Source: Clostridiales bacterium UBA3680
GTDB lineage: Bacteria; Bacillota; Clostridia; Lachnospirales; CAG-274
NCBI GenBank assembly: GCA_002372875.1
Contig: DFJD01000073.1
Coordinates: forward strand, 1 to 15,187
DNA: 15,187 nucleotides
Direction: 5' to 3'
In this document: one piece after another, positions 1-8,016 of the stretch
Position numbering within the stretch: the first letter of the stretch is position 1
Layout of the letters: every line of letters begins with the position of its first letter
Translations under genes and position numbers: made by a program
Notes under the pieces: model-generated
The model's input: only the letters and a program-made list of their open reading frames with translations
The model's database searches: none
Told to the model about the DNA's origin: nothing

Positions 1-1294
1 CACCTTTTCCGAGAACTTCTTCCTTTGAGGGATAGCTTTCGTTTAAGAACTCCTCGGCAAGATCGTCATAGTTATAATCCGACATGGAGGAGGCTACAAC
101 ATAGCCTGCAAGCATTGTGTCAAATATTATTCCTTTAAGGGTCATTCCTTTTTTTGCAAGAAAAACAATATCTGTTTTGGCATCACGAGCTATTTTTTCG
201 GTATCCGACTCAAAAAACGGCGCGAGTGCTTCTTCCATGTTGTCAAAAACGGCCGTGAAAGCTTTTTGCTCGCCTTGAGAAAATGAAAAAGCATATATTT
301 TGCCGTTTTCGGGAAAGATATTGTATGCAACAGGTTCGAAAGGATTAAGAGCCGAGAGGCAGTCGGAAAGCTCCTCGGCGCTTTTTATAAGGGTGAAGTT
401 TCCGCTGTTTTCGTTTTGTGTTTTCTTTATTTCAAATCTGTTCAGATGACTTTTAAGTCCATACTCTTTAAAAAGAGTATAGGCAGCTTGGTTGAACATA
501 TCATCTGTTTTACATTCGGATATGTCAAGTTCTAAGGGGACATCTGTTTTTATTGTAACGAGAGTTTTGCTAAGCAATGCCTGTTCTTTGTATTGTATAA
601 GGTTTGCCGCCGCCTTGGTGGGCTTTATTTTATCTGCATTTTCAATGGCATTTTCAACCGTTTTGTATTCTTGTATTATTTTTGTGGCTGTTTTTTCGCC
701 TATAGAGGGCACTCCGGGAACGTTATCGGAGCTGTCGCCCATCAGCGCCTTTACATGAATAAATTCCTCGGGGGTAACGCCCTTGCTCTCAAGCACATCC
801 TTTGCAAAATAGCGGCTTTCTATCGTTGAGCCGTTTTTTGTGCTCGGAATTATTATTTCGGTATCTTCTCCCGCTATTTGCAACAGGTCTCTGTCTCCCG
901 AGACGATAACGGGTGAAAGCGATAATTGTTCGCCTTTCTTTGCAAGGGTGCCGAGAAGGTCGTCCGCTTCATAGCCTGCAAGGGAGCAGGTGGTTATATT
1001 CATTGAGGCAAGTATTTTCTTTATGGCGGGCATTTGCGGGCGAAGCTCATCGGGCATAGCTTTTCTGGTGCCTTTGTATTCGGCATACATTTTATGCCTG
1101 AATGTGGGGGCATGCTCATCAAAACAAACGATACAATAAACGGGTTTTATAGTATCGGTGAGTTTGAAAAAAATATTCAAAAAGCCGTAAATCGCATTTG
1201 AAGGTTCTCCGTTTGGTGCATTAAGCGTGGGAACACCGTAGAATGCTCTGTTCATGATGCTGTTTCCGTCTACAAGCATAAGTTTATCTGCCAT
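1..1294 (-). CDS. polA: DNA polymerase I, N-terminal part (5' nuclease and degenerate 3'-5' exonuclease domains); truncated by window edge
   Basis: PolA fills gaps and removes RNA primers during lagging-strand synthesis and excision repair. Translating the minus strand from the ATG at 1294-1292, behind a GAGGT ribosome binding site, gives 431 codons before the left edge. Residues 1 to about 290 are the FEN-like 5' nuclease: MLVDGNS (D9), CFDEH, the metal-binding YEADD (109-112), SGDRDLLQ (D134, D136) and MGDSSDNVPGVPSIGEKTA (D187, D190; helix-hairpin-helix). From about 318 the 3'-5' exonuclease fold begins. The DxE metal-binding motif of the proofreading site reads N325-I-F327, so proofreading is very probably lost, as in Bacillus and many Clostridia. 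The later IIFDTMLAGY segment still matches the domain. The polymerase domain lies outside the window. It follows the kinase gene on the same strand but has its own promoter. Confidence 0.96.
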   Translation of the reverse strand, partial: MADKLMLVDGNSIMNRAFYGVPTLNAPNGEPSNAIYGFLNIFFKLTDTIKPVYCIVCFDEHAPTFRHKMYAEYKGTRKAMPDELRPQMPAIKKILASMNITTCSLAGYEADDLLGTLAKKGEQLSLSPVIVSGDRDLLQIAGEDTEIIIPSTKNGSTIESRYFAKDVLESKGVTPEEFIHVKALMGDSSDNVPGVPSIGEKTATKIIQEYKTVENAIENADKIKPTKAAANLIQYKEQALLSKTLVTIKTDVPLELDISECKTDDMFNQAAYTLFKEYGLKSHLNRFEIKKTQNENSGNFTLIKSAEELSDCLSALNPFEPVAYNIFPENGKIYAFSFSQGEQKAFTAVFDNMEEALAPFFESDTEKIARDAKTDIVFLAKKGMTLKGIIFDTMLAGYVVASSMSDYNYDDLAEEFLNESYPSKEEVLGKG

Positions 1295-1351
1295 TTTTTT
1301 ACCTCGTTATCTGTTTGTTCAGCTTGCCACGGCGAAGCTTTGTATCGTAAA

Positions 1352-1380
1352 AGTATACTATATTACGGGCGGTTTATCAA
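1352..1380 (-). promoter_or_regulatory. Predicted sigma-A promoter of polA
   Basis: On the minus strand, TTGATA (1375-1380) and TATACT (1352-1357) are separated by exactly 17 bp. This is close to the TTGACA-17-TATAAT consensus. The predicted start near 1345 gives a leader of about 50 nt before the polA ATG at 1294. The -35 box and spacer lie inside the last codons of the histidine kinase gene, whose stop codon is at 1358-1360. No terminator is visible between the two genes, so readthrough from the upstream operon is also possible. Confidence 0.72.
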
Positions 1381-3538
1381 GGACTTTTGTTTCATCTTTC
1401 TCTTTTGGGGGCGTGTACTTTTGTAAAGTTACTCTGACTTTGAAAAGGTCGCCTTCGGTTTCGATGCGCATGCTCCCTCCGTGAAGTTCAACGATGCTTT
1501 TTGCTATGGACAGACCGAGACCCGAACCTTCGGTACTTCTTGCCTTATCTCCTCTTTTAAATCTTTCGAAAAGCTCATCCGAATCAAAGTCCATTTTATA
1601 ATTGGAAACGTTTTTGAAGTCGATAGTAACTCTTTCTTCATCACTTTTAAGGTATATATAGGCTCTTGAACCTTTTGCCGAATATTTTAAAATGTTGCTG
1701 ATAAGGTTATCGAATACCCTCCACATTTTTTGCCCGTCTGTTTCAACAAGCACAGGCGAGTCCTCCGTTTGTGTTATAAATTCCACATCGGAGTCGGCGA
1801 TCACGTTGTCAAGCTCGCCTAAAGTCTGTTCAAGTAAGAATCTTATATCGGTTACTCTTTTTTCAAGCTTCATCTGTCCGCTTGAAAGTTTTGAAGCTTC
1901 AAAAAGGTCGTCTATCAGAACCTTTAAACGAGATGCCTTTTGTTTTATGACATCTATGAAGTACTTTTCATTTTCGTCTTTTATATCCGAGGCGATAAGC
2001 AGGTCGACATAGCTTATTATGGAGGTAAGAGGGGTCTTGAGGTCGTGAGAGACGTTTGTTATAAGGTCTGTTTTCATTCTCTCGCTTTTCAGTCTTTCCT
2101 CCATTTCAAATCGAAAGTTTTGATTTATCTTTTCAAGTTTGTTTATCGAGCTTGAAAATATGCCGCTTTGCGGAGGTATTGAGCTTATTGTGCCCTTTGA
2201 AAGTTCCTCTATGTAAAAGCGGAGACGAATTTCCGAGGCAATGAACTTATACACCACATAAAGCACACCGAAGGCGATCAAAAGTAAAATGTAGGTGCCT
2301 ACCGTTTCAATAAGATTATCGAGCCTGAAGATATTGAAATATATTGCCGTCACATCCGAGACAAGCAGCAGGGCAGTTATTATAAGCAGGAAAAAGAATA
2401 CTTTATTTTCGGAATCAAGTGTTATCTTTACATTCTCGTTAAATTCGTTTATAAAGCCTATTTCGGGATTGACGATGATCTGCTTTGGGTTTTTTATAAG
2501 TATAACGGTGTTTTTTATGAACATTATCGAAAAAAATACCGTGCAAGTACATAAAAGCAGATTCAGTACAAGTGAGAAAATATCTCCGTTGCAGTAACAA
2601 TCGGTTATATAATAGTTGTTTGATTTTAAAAGCCCCACAAGGATAAATTTTGCAAGAAAACACAGAATAGGGATCTTGATAAAAAGGGGGATTTTCATAA
2701 AATCCGCCGTAAGCGTACCCGTAAGGGCAACAAGTGTCTTTTTTCGTGTAAATGCAAGCAAGACGATTATCCCCACGCCGAAAAAAAGAAACACCAGTCT
2801 TAATACCTTTGAGGAAAAAAGCTTGTTGTAAACTATTCTGTTGTCAAATTGCTCCACAATTTTCCTTATATCGGTCCCACCGTTTTTGGGGATGGTTATA
2901 AAGCATCTTAAATTGTTATCGTGAAAAGAGCGAGAGAGTGTCTGTCCGAAATACTGCACATCGAAAAGTTCATCGGTCAGATTTATCGCCTCGTAGTGTT
3001 CCTCTTCCGAAAAATTTTCACTGTTGGTGTCTATGACCGTATTTGAATCGGAGGAGTTTATACAGTAGTGAAAGTCCGTATTCGTTTTAAGATAGTTTTC
3101 CGTTGCGTTGTATTTACTGAGTGTATCTGCAAGGCTTTCACGAAGTTCGGAAATGCTTCCCGAAAAATACTTTGAAGCATCGGCGCTGTAAAGATATTCG
3201 GGCTTAAAGTTATATATTTGCTCGTAATCCTTAAAGGGAGGCTGGCTGTCGTTTTTTGATTCGTTGGGATGAGCGTTAAGGTAGGCTTCAAGTTCGGACA
3301 GCCTTTTTGCGGCCTTTTTGCTGTCAAAATCGGCATAGTATATATAATACCTTTGAAGATTTTCTGCAAGTCTTATCGCTCTTTGCTTTATCTCTTCGTT
3401 GTCATGAAAATATGAGGCGGAATATTCGTCATAGGGAAACTTGTTTTCAAGGCTTGTCATAAGAGCAATACCGAGAAACAAGAAGGCAAGAAACAGAAAT
3501 ATTAACACATTTCCTTTATTTTGAAATTTTATATCCAA
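1358..3538 (-). CDS. Membrane sensor histidine kinase with six predicted transmembrane segments
   Basis: This 726-residue sensor kinase is the partner of the response regulator encoded just upstream. The start is TTG at 3538-3536 behind a GGTGGTGTGGGG purine stretch, and it overlaps the end of the regulator gene by 23 bp, so the two are translationally coupled. Order: TM1 (about 11-30), an extracytoplasmic sensor region (about 31-244), TM2 (245-264), TM3 (284-304), TM4 (320-344), TM5 (380-402), TM6 (407-432), linker, HisKA domain with NVSHDLKTPLTS (phosphoacceptor H498), then the ATPase domain with N box RVFDNLISNILKYS (N611), F box FERFKRGD and G box GSGLGLSIAK (671-680). The usual DNG motif of the ATP lid is replaced by DFKNVSNYKM (640-649). 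This resembles VanS/WalK-type kinases, but the signal cannot be predicted: the sensor region matches no fold I recognise. The 3' end of the gene carries the polA promoter. Confidence 0.93.
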   Translation of the reverse strand: MDIKFQNKGNVLIFLFLAFLFLGIALMTSLENKFPYDEYSASYFHDNEEIKQRAIRLAENLQRYYIYYADFDSKKAAKRLSELEAYLNAHPNESKNDSQPPFKDYEQIYNFKPEYLYSADASKYFSGSISELRESLADTLSKYNATENYLKTNTDFHYCINSSDSNTVIDTNSENFSEEEHYEAINLTDELFDVQYFGQTLSRSFHDNNLRCFITIPKNGGTDIRKIVEQFDNRIVYNKLFSSKVLRLVFLFFGVGIIVLLAFTRKKTLVALTGTLTADFMKIPLFIKIPILCFLAKFILVGLLKSNNYYITDCYCNGDIFSLVLNLLLCTCTVFFSIMFIKNTVILIKNPKQIIVNPEIGFINEFNENVKITLDSENKVFFFLLIITALLLVSDVTAIYFNIFRLDNLIETVGTYILLLIAFGVLYVVYKFIASEIRLRFYIEELSKGTISSIPPQSGIFSSSINKLEKINQNFRFEMEERLKSERMKTDLITNVSHDLKTPLTSIISYVDLLIASDIKDENEKYFIDVIKQKASRLKVLIDDLFEASKLSSGQMKLEKRVTDIRFLLEQTLGELDNVIADSDVEFITQTEDSPVLVETDGQKMWRVFDNLISNILKYSAKGSRAYIYLKSDEERVTIDFKNVSNYKMDFDSDELFERFKRGDKARSTEGSGLGLSIAKSIVELHGGSMRIETEGDLFKVRVTLQKYTPPKEKDETKVLDKPPVI

Positions 3539-4208
3539 TTCCCCACACCACCTTAAGATACACAGGCTCCTTAGGATTTACTTCTATTTTTTCCCTTATC
3601 CTTCTTATATGTACGGCAACGGTGTTTTCGCTGTTAAGGAAGGGTTCCTTCCAAACTTTTTCGTATATCTCTTCTATAGAAAAAATAACATCGGGGTTGT
3701 CCATAAGAAGTTCAAGTATTTTGTATTCTATCGGAGTAAGCTTTATGGGTTTGCCGTCAAGCTTGACCTCCTTTGTTTTCTTGTTAAGATACAGCCCTCT
3801 TATGAAAAGTTCGTCTTTGCTTTGTTTGAAAGAGGAAAATTCGGTATATCTTCTTAAGTGAGATTTTACTCTGGCAATAAGCTCGGTAAAGTTGAAAGGC
3901 TTTGTGATATAGTCGTCAGCTCCCACGTTGAGCCCTTTTACAATATCTCTGTCTTCGGATTTTGCCGAAAGGATTATAATGGGTATATCCTGCTTTTCCC
4001 GTATTTTTATTATAGCCTGCATGCCGTCTGTTTTCGGCATCATCAAATCCATTATTATAAGATGTATGTTGCTGTTTTCCTTAAGGGCGGTCAAGGCTTC
4101 GTCACCGTTTTCGGCGGTTATAACATTCATATGTTCGTTTTTCAGGTAAATTTTGAGAGCCTGTCTTATCTCCCTGTCATCATCTGCAACAAGTATATTG
4201 TATTCCAA
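3516..4208 (-). CDS. OmpR/PhoB-family response regulator
   Basis: This 230-residue DNA-binding response regulator is phosphorylated by the kinase downstream. I chose the TTG at 4208-4206 because a strong AAGGAGGGG ribosome binding site lies 5-8 nt upstream and the receiver domain starts immediately (LEYNILVADDD). A GTG at 4265 in the same frame would add 19 residues lying wholly over the recG 3' end and is unlikely. Receiver domain 1-118: acidic pocket D9-D10-D11, phosphoacceptor D54 in IIMDLMMP, switch residue S81, and K103 in YITKPF. The winged-helix domain occupies about 130-228 (KLTPIEYKILELLMDNPD, then ENTVAVHIRRIREKIE and VVWGIGYK), typical of VanR/PhoB-like regulators. The gene starts 16 bp after the recG stop. 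Target genes cannot be predicted; autoregulation would be normal for the family. Confidence 0.95.
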   Translation of the reverse strand: MEYNILVADDDREIRQALKIYLKNEHMNVITAENGDEALTALKENSNIHLIIMDLMMPKTDGMQAIIKIREKQDIPIIILSAKSEDRDIVKGLNVGADDYITKPFNFTELIARVKSHLRRYTEFSSFKQSKDELFIRGLYLNKKTKEVKLDGKPIKLTPIEYKILELLMDNPDVIFSIEEIYEKVWKEPFLNSENTVAVHIRRIREKIEVNPKEPVYLKVVWGIGYKISK

Positions 4209-4213
4209 TTTTT

Positions 4214-4223
4214 CCCCCTCCTT
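4214..4223 (-). promoter_or_regulatory. Strong ribosome binding site deciding a TTG start for the response regulator
   Basis: AAGGAGGGGG lies directly upstream of TTG 4208-4206 with normal spacing and sits in the 16-bp gap after the recG stop. It is the main reason for shortening the regulator ORF to 230 residues. Confidence 0.85.
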
Positions 4224-4224
4224 T

Positions 4225-6276
4225 TTACAAGCAAATATCTTTGTTCTCTTTCGAGTAAAGCTCACTCATTTTTTCTTTTAATGCTCTGTTTTCGCTGTTT
4301 TCAAGGTGCAGGTCTTTTTTGCACAGTGCCAATGTTGCCTGCTGCACCTGTTTTAGTATCTCCGTGTCTCGATATAGGTTTGCAATTTTAAAATCGGGCA
4401 AGCCGTGCTGTCTTGTTCCGAAAAAATCACCGGGGCCTCTGAGCTCCATATCTTTTTCACTTATATAAAAGCCGTCGTTGCTTTTGCACATGGCATTGAA
4501 ACGTTGCTTTGCAACTTTGTTTTTCTTGTCGCTTACAAGTATACAATAACTTTTTCTTTTTCCCCTTCCGACTCTTCCCCTTAGCTGATGGAGGGCGGAA
4601 AGACCGAAACGGTCCGCGTTTTCTATCAGCATTATACAGGCATTCGGCACGTCTATACCAACTTCTATTACCGTGGTAGAAACAAGCACGTCTGTCTTAC
4701 CGCAGGCAAAAGATTCAAGTATTTCCTGCTTTTGCTCCGCCTTCATTTTTCCGTGCAAAACCGCTACGTTAAGACCCGAAAGATGGCTTTGCGAGAGCTC
4801 CTCTCCGTAGGAAACAACGCTTTTGAGTTCTTTAAGGTTCCCATCCTCTATTACGGGGCATATTATGTAACACTGTCCGCCTTGTGCCACCTGCTTTTTT
4901 ATAAAATCGTAAAGTCGCGGATAGTAATCCGTGCCCACGGCAAAGGTGTCTATAGATTGTCTTCCCGGGGGGAGAGAGTCTATAACGGATATATCAAGGT
5001 CTCCGTAGAGTACAAGGGCAAGTGTTCTGGGGATCGGGGTTGCCGTCATAACAAGTGTATGCGGCCTTTCTCCCTTTAGAAAAAGAGATTCTCTTTGCTT
5101 AACACCGAAACGATGCTGCTCATCGGTTATGACAAGACCAAGTTTTTTGAAGTGTACACTTTCTTGAATAATGGCATGGGTGCCTATAACAAGACTGACG
5201 CTTCCGTTTTCTATGTCGCTGTAAACCGATTTTCTTGCCTGTCCTTTTACGGAGCTTGTTAAAAGGGCAACATTGATGCCGAGTTTACCGAAGAGCTTTC
5301 CGAGGTTGTTAAAATGCTGGTTTGCAAGAACATCCGTAGGTGCCATTATTGCTACCTGCATACCGTTTTTTGCGGCACAGTAGGCAATGATGGCGGCAAC
5401 GGCTGTTTTTCCGCTTCCCACATCACCCTGAATAAGTCTGTTCATCACCTTTCCCGATGACATATCGTTGAGAGCTTCATCTACGGTCTTTTTTTGTGCA
5501 TCGGTAAGAGTAAAGCCGAGAGCTTTGCACACGGGCGAACAGTCGACATCATCGAGCTTAAATTTGCTTCTTTGTTCGGTAATGTCACCTTTTAGCTGTA
5601 TCAGCCTAAGTTGCAAAAGCATCAGTTCTTCAAAAACAAGTCTTCTTCTTGCTTTAAAAAATGCATCCTTGTCTTCGGGAAAATGAATGTTTTTAACTGC
5701 GAAATTACGCGGACAAAGCCGGTATTCGTCAAGTATTTTTTTAGGTAAAAATTCTTCGAATTCCTGCTTCGTGTTTGTTATGGCGTCGTTTATAAGCCCT
5801 CTGAATATTTTCTGAGAAAGCTTTTTTGCAAGAGAATATATGGGCACTATTCTGCCGATATTAAGACTGTAGCTTGAATAAATTTCAAATTCGGGATTAT
5901 CAAGCTGCAGACGGTTGTACCTTTCGGTCGTTTTGCCGGTAAATGCATATACCTCGCCTTGTTTAAGAGAAGAGGCAAGATAGCTTTGATTGAACCATAC
6001 GGCGTTTATTGCTCCGGTATTGTCGCCTATAACGGCGGTCACTATAACAAGAGAGTTTACTCTCGCAAGCTTCGGCTTGGCTTGTATTTTAGCTATTACA
6101 GTATATTTTTCGCCCTCTTCAAGCTCGTTTATTTTTGTTGTCAAAGATCTGTCTTCATAATCGCGAGGAAAGTACTCAAGCAGTTCCTTTACGGTGGTAA
6201 CGGACATTTCCTCAAGTGTTTTTTTTCTTGCAGGACCTATGTTAGACAGAATATCGACTCGGTCGCTTAATTTCAT
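4225..6276 (-). CDS. recG: ATP-dependent DNA helicase RecG
   Basis: RecG is a monomeric double-strand translocase that regresses stalled forks and branch-migrates Holliday junctions and D-loops. The 683 residues match the usual family length. Order: N-terminal wedge/OB domain (about 1-240, with LSNIGPARKKTLEEM and LLEYFPRDYED), helicase domain 1 with Walker A GDVGSGKT (284-291), APTDVLA, the DEQH box (385-388) and TATPIPRTLAL (411-421), then helicase domain 2 with STTVIEVGIDVPNA and QLRGRVGRG (564-572). The RecG-specific C-terminal motif GPGDFFGTRQHGLPDF is at 614-629. The ATG at 6276 overlaps the TGA of the Lrp-like gene by one base (TGATG), behind GGAG. This indicates translational coupling within the topB operon. 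Downstream is the two-component pair, after 16 bp. Confidence 0.98.
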   Translation of the reverse strand: MKLSDRVDILSNIGPARKKTLEEMSVTTVKELLEYFPRDYEDRSLTTKINELEEGEKYTVIAKIQAKPKLARVNSLVIVTAVIGDNTGAINAVWFNQSYLASSLKQGEVYAFTGKTTERYNRLQLDNPEFEIYSSYSLNIGRIVPIYSLAKKLSQKIFRGLINDAITNTKQEFEEFLPKKILDEYRLCPRNFAVKNIHFPEDKDAFFKARRRLVFEELMLLQLRLIQLKGDITEQRSKFKLDDVDCSPVCKALGFTLTDAQKKTVDEALNDMSSGKVMNRLIQGDVGSGKTAVAAIIAYCAAKNGMQVAIMAPTDVLANQHFNNLGKLFGKLGINVALLTSSVKGQARKSVYSDIENGSVSLVIGTHAIIQESVHFKKLGLVITDEQHRFGVKQRESLFLKGERPHTLVMTATPIPRTLALVLYGDLDISVIDSLPPGRQSIDTFAVGTDYYPRLYDFIKKQVAQGGQCYIICPVIEDGNLKELKSVVSYGEELSQSHLSGLNVAVLHGKMKAEQKQEILESFACGKTDVLVSTTVIEVGIDVPNACIMLIENADRFGLSALHQLRGRVGRGKRKSYCILVSDKKNKVAKQRFNAMCKSNDGFYISEKDMELRGPGDFFGTRQHGLPDFKIANLYRDTEILKQVQQATLALCKKDLHLENSENRALKEKMSELYSKENKDICL

Positions 6277-6719
6277 CAGTCTTGCTCCGGTATGGGTATT
6301 CCCCTCGGTTCAACGGGTGTGGAAAACACTATCTGTGTGCTTGTTCTTCCGAAATGCTGAAGTCTGCCTATAAATTCGTCAAGGTCTACCGTGCTGGGGA
6401 ATGTAACCTTTAAAAGCATGCTGTACTCTCCCGTGACGCAGTTGCACTCAAGCACATTCGGTTCGTTTTTTATAAAGGGATAGAACTCGGGTTTTTGATT
6501 CGGCTGCATTTCAAGGTTTATAAATGCCGTTATATGAAAGCCGAGTTTCTCTCTGTTTACTCTTACTCTGTAATCGGTAATTATACCTGATTGCTCCATA
6601 TGCTCGATCCTTGAGGAAACAGCGGGAGAGGAAAGAGAAACTTCCTTTGCTATTATTTTCAACGGAGTTCTTGCGTTCTTTTGAAGTATTTCAAGTATCT
6701 GTTTATCCTTGTTATCCAT
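6276..6719 (-). CDS. Lrp/AsnC-family transcriptional regulator
   Basis: This is a 147-residue feast/famine regulator. The N-terminal winged helix-turn-helix (about 1-60; KDKQILEILQKNARTPLKIIAKEV then LSSPAVSSRIEHMEQSGII) is followed by the RAM/Lrp_AsnC ligand-binding domain (about 64-140), which in this family is an alpha-beta sandwich that binds amino acids and drives octamer assembly. The TGEYSMLLKV segment at 96-105 is its characteristic core. The ATG at 6719, behind GGAG in the mtaB 3' end, overlaps mtaB by 8 bp, and the stop overlaps recG by one base. It is therefore co-translated with DNA- and RNA-maintenance genes rather than with an amino-acid pathway, so its effector and targets are not evident from context. 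Confidence 0.95.
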   Translation of the reverse strand: MDNKDKQILEILQKNARTPLKIIAKEVSLSSPAVSSRIEHMEQSGIITDYRVRVNREKLGFHITAFINLEMQPNQKPEFYPFIKNEPNVLECNCVTGEYSMLLKVTFPSTVDLDEFIGRLQHFGRTSTQIVFSTPVEPRGIPIPEQD

Positions 6720-8016
6720 TTTTCAGTTCTCCAAGCATAATTTCCGGCTCATATACGGATGTGAGCACGGTGTTTTTCAAAAGATTATTTATATTCTCGT
6801 CGGTTTTTACCATTACCTTTATGTAATTTGTGGTGTGTCCGCACCAATAGCCGTCTGATTTGTTTTCAAAAAGCACTGCTTTTTCTTTTCCTTTAAAGCG
6901 CAGCAAAAATTCTTCGTTAAGCATGTCGCTAAGACGCAGAAGCTGTTCGGTGCGTTTTGCCTTTACCTCGGGTGCGACTTGATCTTTTCTGGCTGCCGCG
7001 GGAGTTCCCTTTTTAGGAGAATAGGGGAAGGCATGTATTTTATCTATATGCACTTTTCTTAAAAAATCCAATGTTTGTGCAAAGTCTTCGTCGCTTTCGC
7101 CGGGGAAGCCCGCTATAACATCGGTGGTTACAGCCACATCGGGAAAAGCCTTGCGAAGCTTGCAAACAGCTTCGTAGTATTCTTCGCAGCTGTAGCGGCG
7201 GTTCATCTCTTTGAGGGTCTTGTCACAGCCGCTTTGCAAGGAGAGATGATAGTGATCGCAAACCTTTTCGCACCTGCCGACCCTTTCTATGAACTCATCG
7301 GTAATAGCCTTTGGTTCCATGGAGCTAAAGCGTATTCTTTCGATCCCTTCGACGTTATTTACAGCCTCTATGGCATCGATAAACGAGAAATTGCCGTTTT
7401 CCGCACCGTAGCTTGCGATATGTATACCCGTAAGGACTATTTCCTTAAAGCCGTTATCGGCAAGTCTTTTAGCCTCTGCGACCACATCTTCCAAGGGTCT
7501 GCTTCTTATTGGACCTCTTGCGTATGGTATGATACAGTAGGAACAGTAGCGGTTACAGCCGTCTTGTATTTTCATATATGCCCTTGTCCTGTCTTTCATG
7601 CTCTCTACAGACATAGGCTCAAATATTTTTTCTTTTTTGATATCCGAAACAAGGTTTAGAACAGGCTCGTCGGGAGAGTAATTTTCGGCAATATCCACTA
7701 TATTAAGTCTGTTTGCCGTGCCCAAAACGATGTTTATGCCGTCTATGGCGGCTACCTCACTGTCTGCAACCTGGGCGTAGCAACCTGTGGCGATTATAAT
7801 TGCAAGAGGGTTTTTTCTTCTTGCCCTTCTTATCATTTGTCTTGATTTTTTATCGCCGAAATTTGTGACCGTGCAGGTATTTATAACGTATATATCAGCT
7901 TTTTGTTCAAAATCTCTGATCTCGTAGCCTCTTTTGGAAAAAAGCTCCGTCATAGCTTCGGTATCGTAAAGATTTACCTTACATCCGAGAGTAAGAAAGG
8001 CAACGGTTTTATTCAT
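6712..8016 (-). CDS. mtaB: tRNA t6A37 methylthiotransferase MtaB (radical SAM)
   Basis: This enzyme converts N6-threonylcarbamoyladenosine at position 37 of ANN-decoding tRNAs to its 2-methylthio form, stabilising codon pairing. The 434 residues fit the family. The N-terminal UPF0004 domain (1 to about 125) carries three cysteines for the auxiliary [4Fe-4S] cluster: C12 (TLGCKVN), C48 (INTCTVT) and C79 (ATGCYAQ). The radical SAM core follows with QDGCNRYCSYC, so C154, C158 and C161 bind the SAM-cleaving cluster. A short TRAM-like RNA-binding domain ends the protein (about 372-432). The TLGCKVNxY and INTCTVTN signatures favour MtaB over MiaB and RimO. The ATG at 8016 shares the four bases ATGA with the topB stop, and GAGGT precedes it, so it is second in the operon. 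Confidence 0.95.
   Translation of the reverse strand: MNKTVAFLTLGCKVNLYDTEAMTELFSKRGYEIRDFEQKADIYVINTCTVTNFGDKKSRQMIRRARRKNPLAIIIATGCYAQVADSEVAAIDGINIVLGTANRLNIVDIAENYSPDEPVLNLVSDIKKEKIFEPMSVESMKDRTRAYMKIQDGCNRYCSYCIIPYARGPIRSRPLEDVVAEAKRLADNGFKEIVLTGIHIASYGAENGNFSFIDAIEAVNNVEGIERIRFSSMEPKAITDEFIERVGRCEKVCDHYHLSLQSGCDKTLKEMNRRYSCEEYYEAVCKLRKAFPDVAVTTDVIAGFPGESDEDFAQTLDFLRKVHIDKIHAFPYSPKKGTPAAARKDQVAPEVKAKRTEQLLRLSDMLNEEFLLRFKGKEKAVLFENKSDGYWCGHTTNYIKVMVKTDENINNLLKNTVLTSVYEPEIMLGELKNG

Noticed and set aside
1326..1344. Small AGCTT/AAGCT dyad in the polA leader
   Set aside because: Only five base pairs with internal mismatches and no T tract; too weak for a terminator or operator.
4209..4265. 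Longer start (GTG 4265) for the response regulator
   Set aside because: The extra 19 residues lie entirely over the recG 3' end and gap; the TTG at 4208 has a strong ribosome binding site and matches the usual receiver-domain start.
4588..5079. Plus-strand ORF of 163 codons inside recG
   Set aside because: It is antisense to the conserved helicase motifs of recG, has no recognisable domain and no good ribosome binding site; a shadow frame.
7075..7659. Plus-strand ORF of 194 codons inside mtaB
   Set aside because: It is antisense to the radical SAM core of mtaB, and its length is explained by the codon bias of the real gene.
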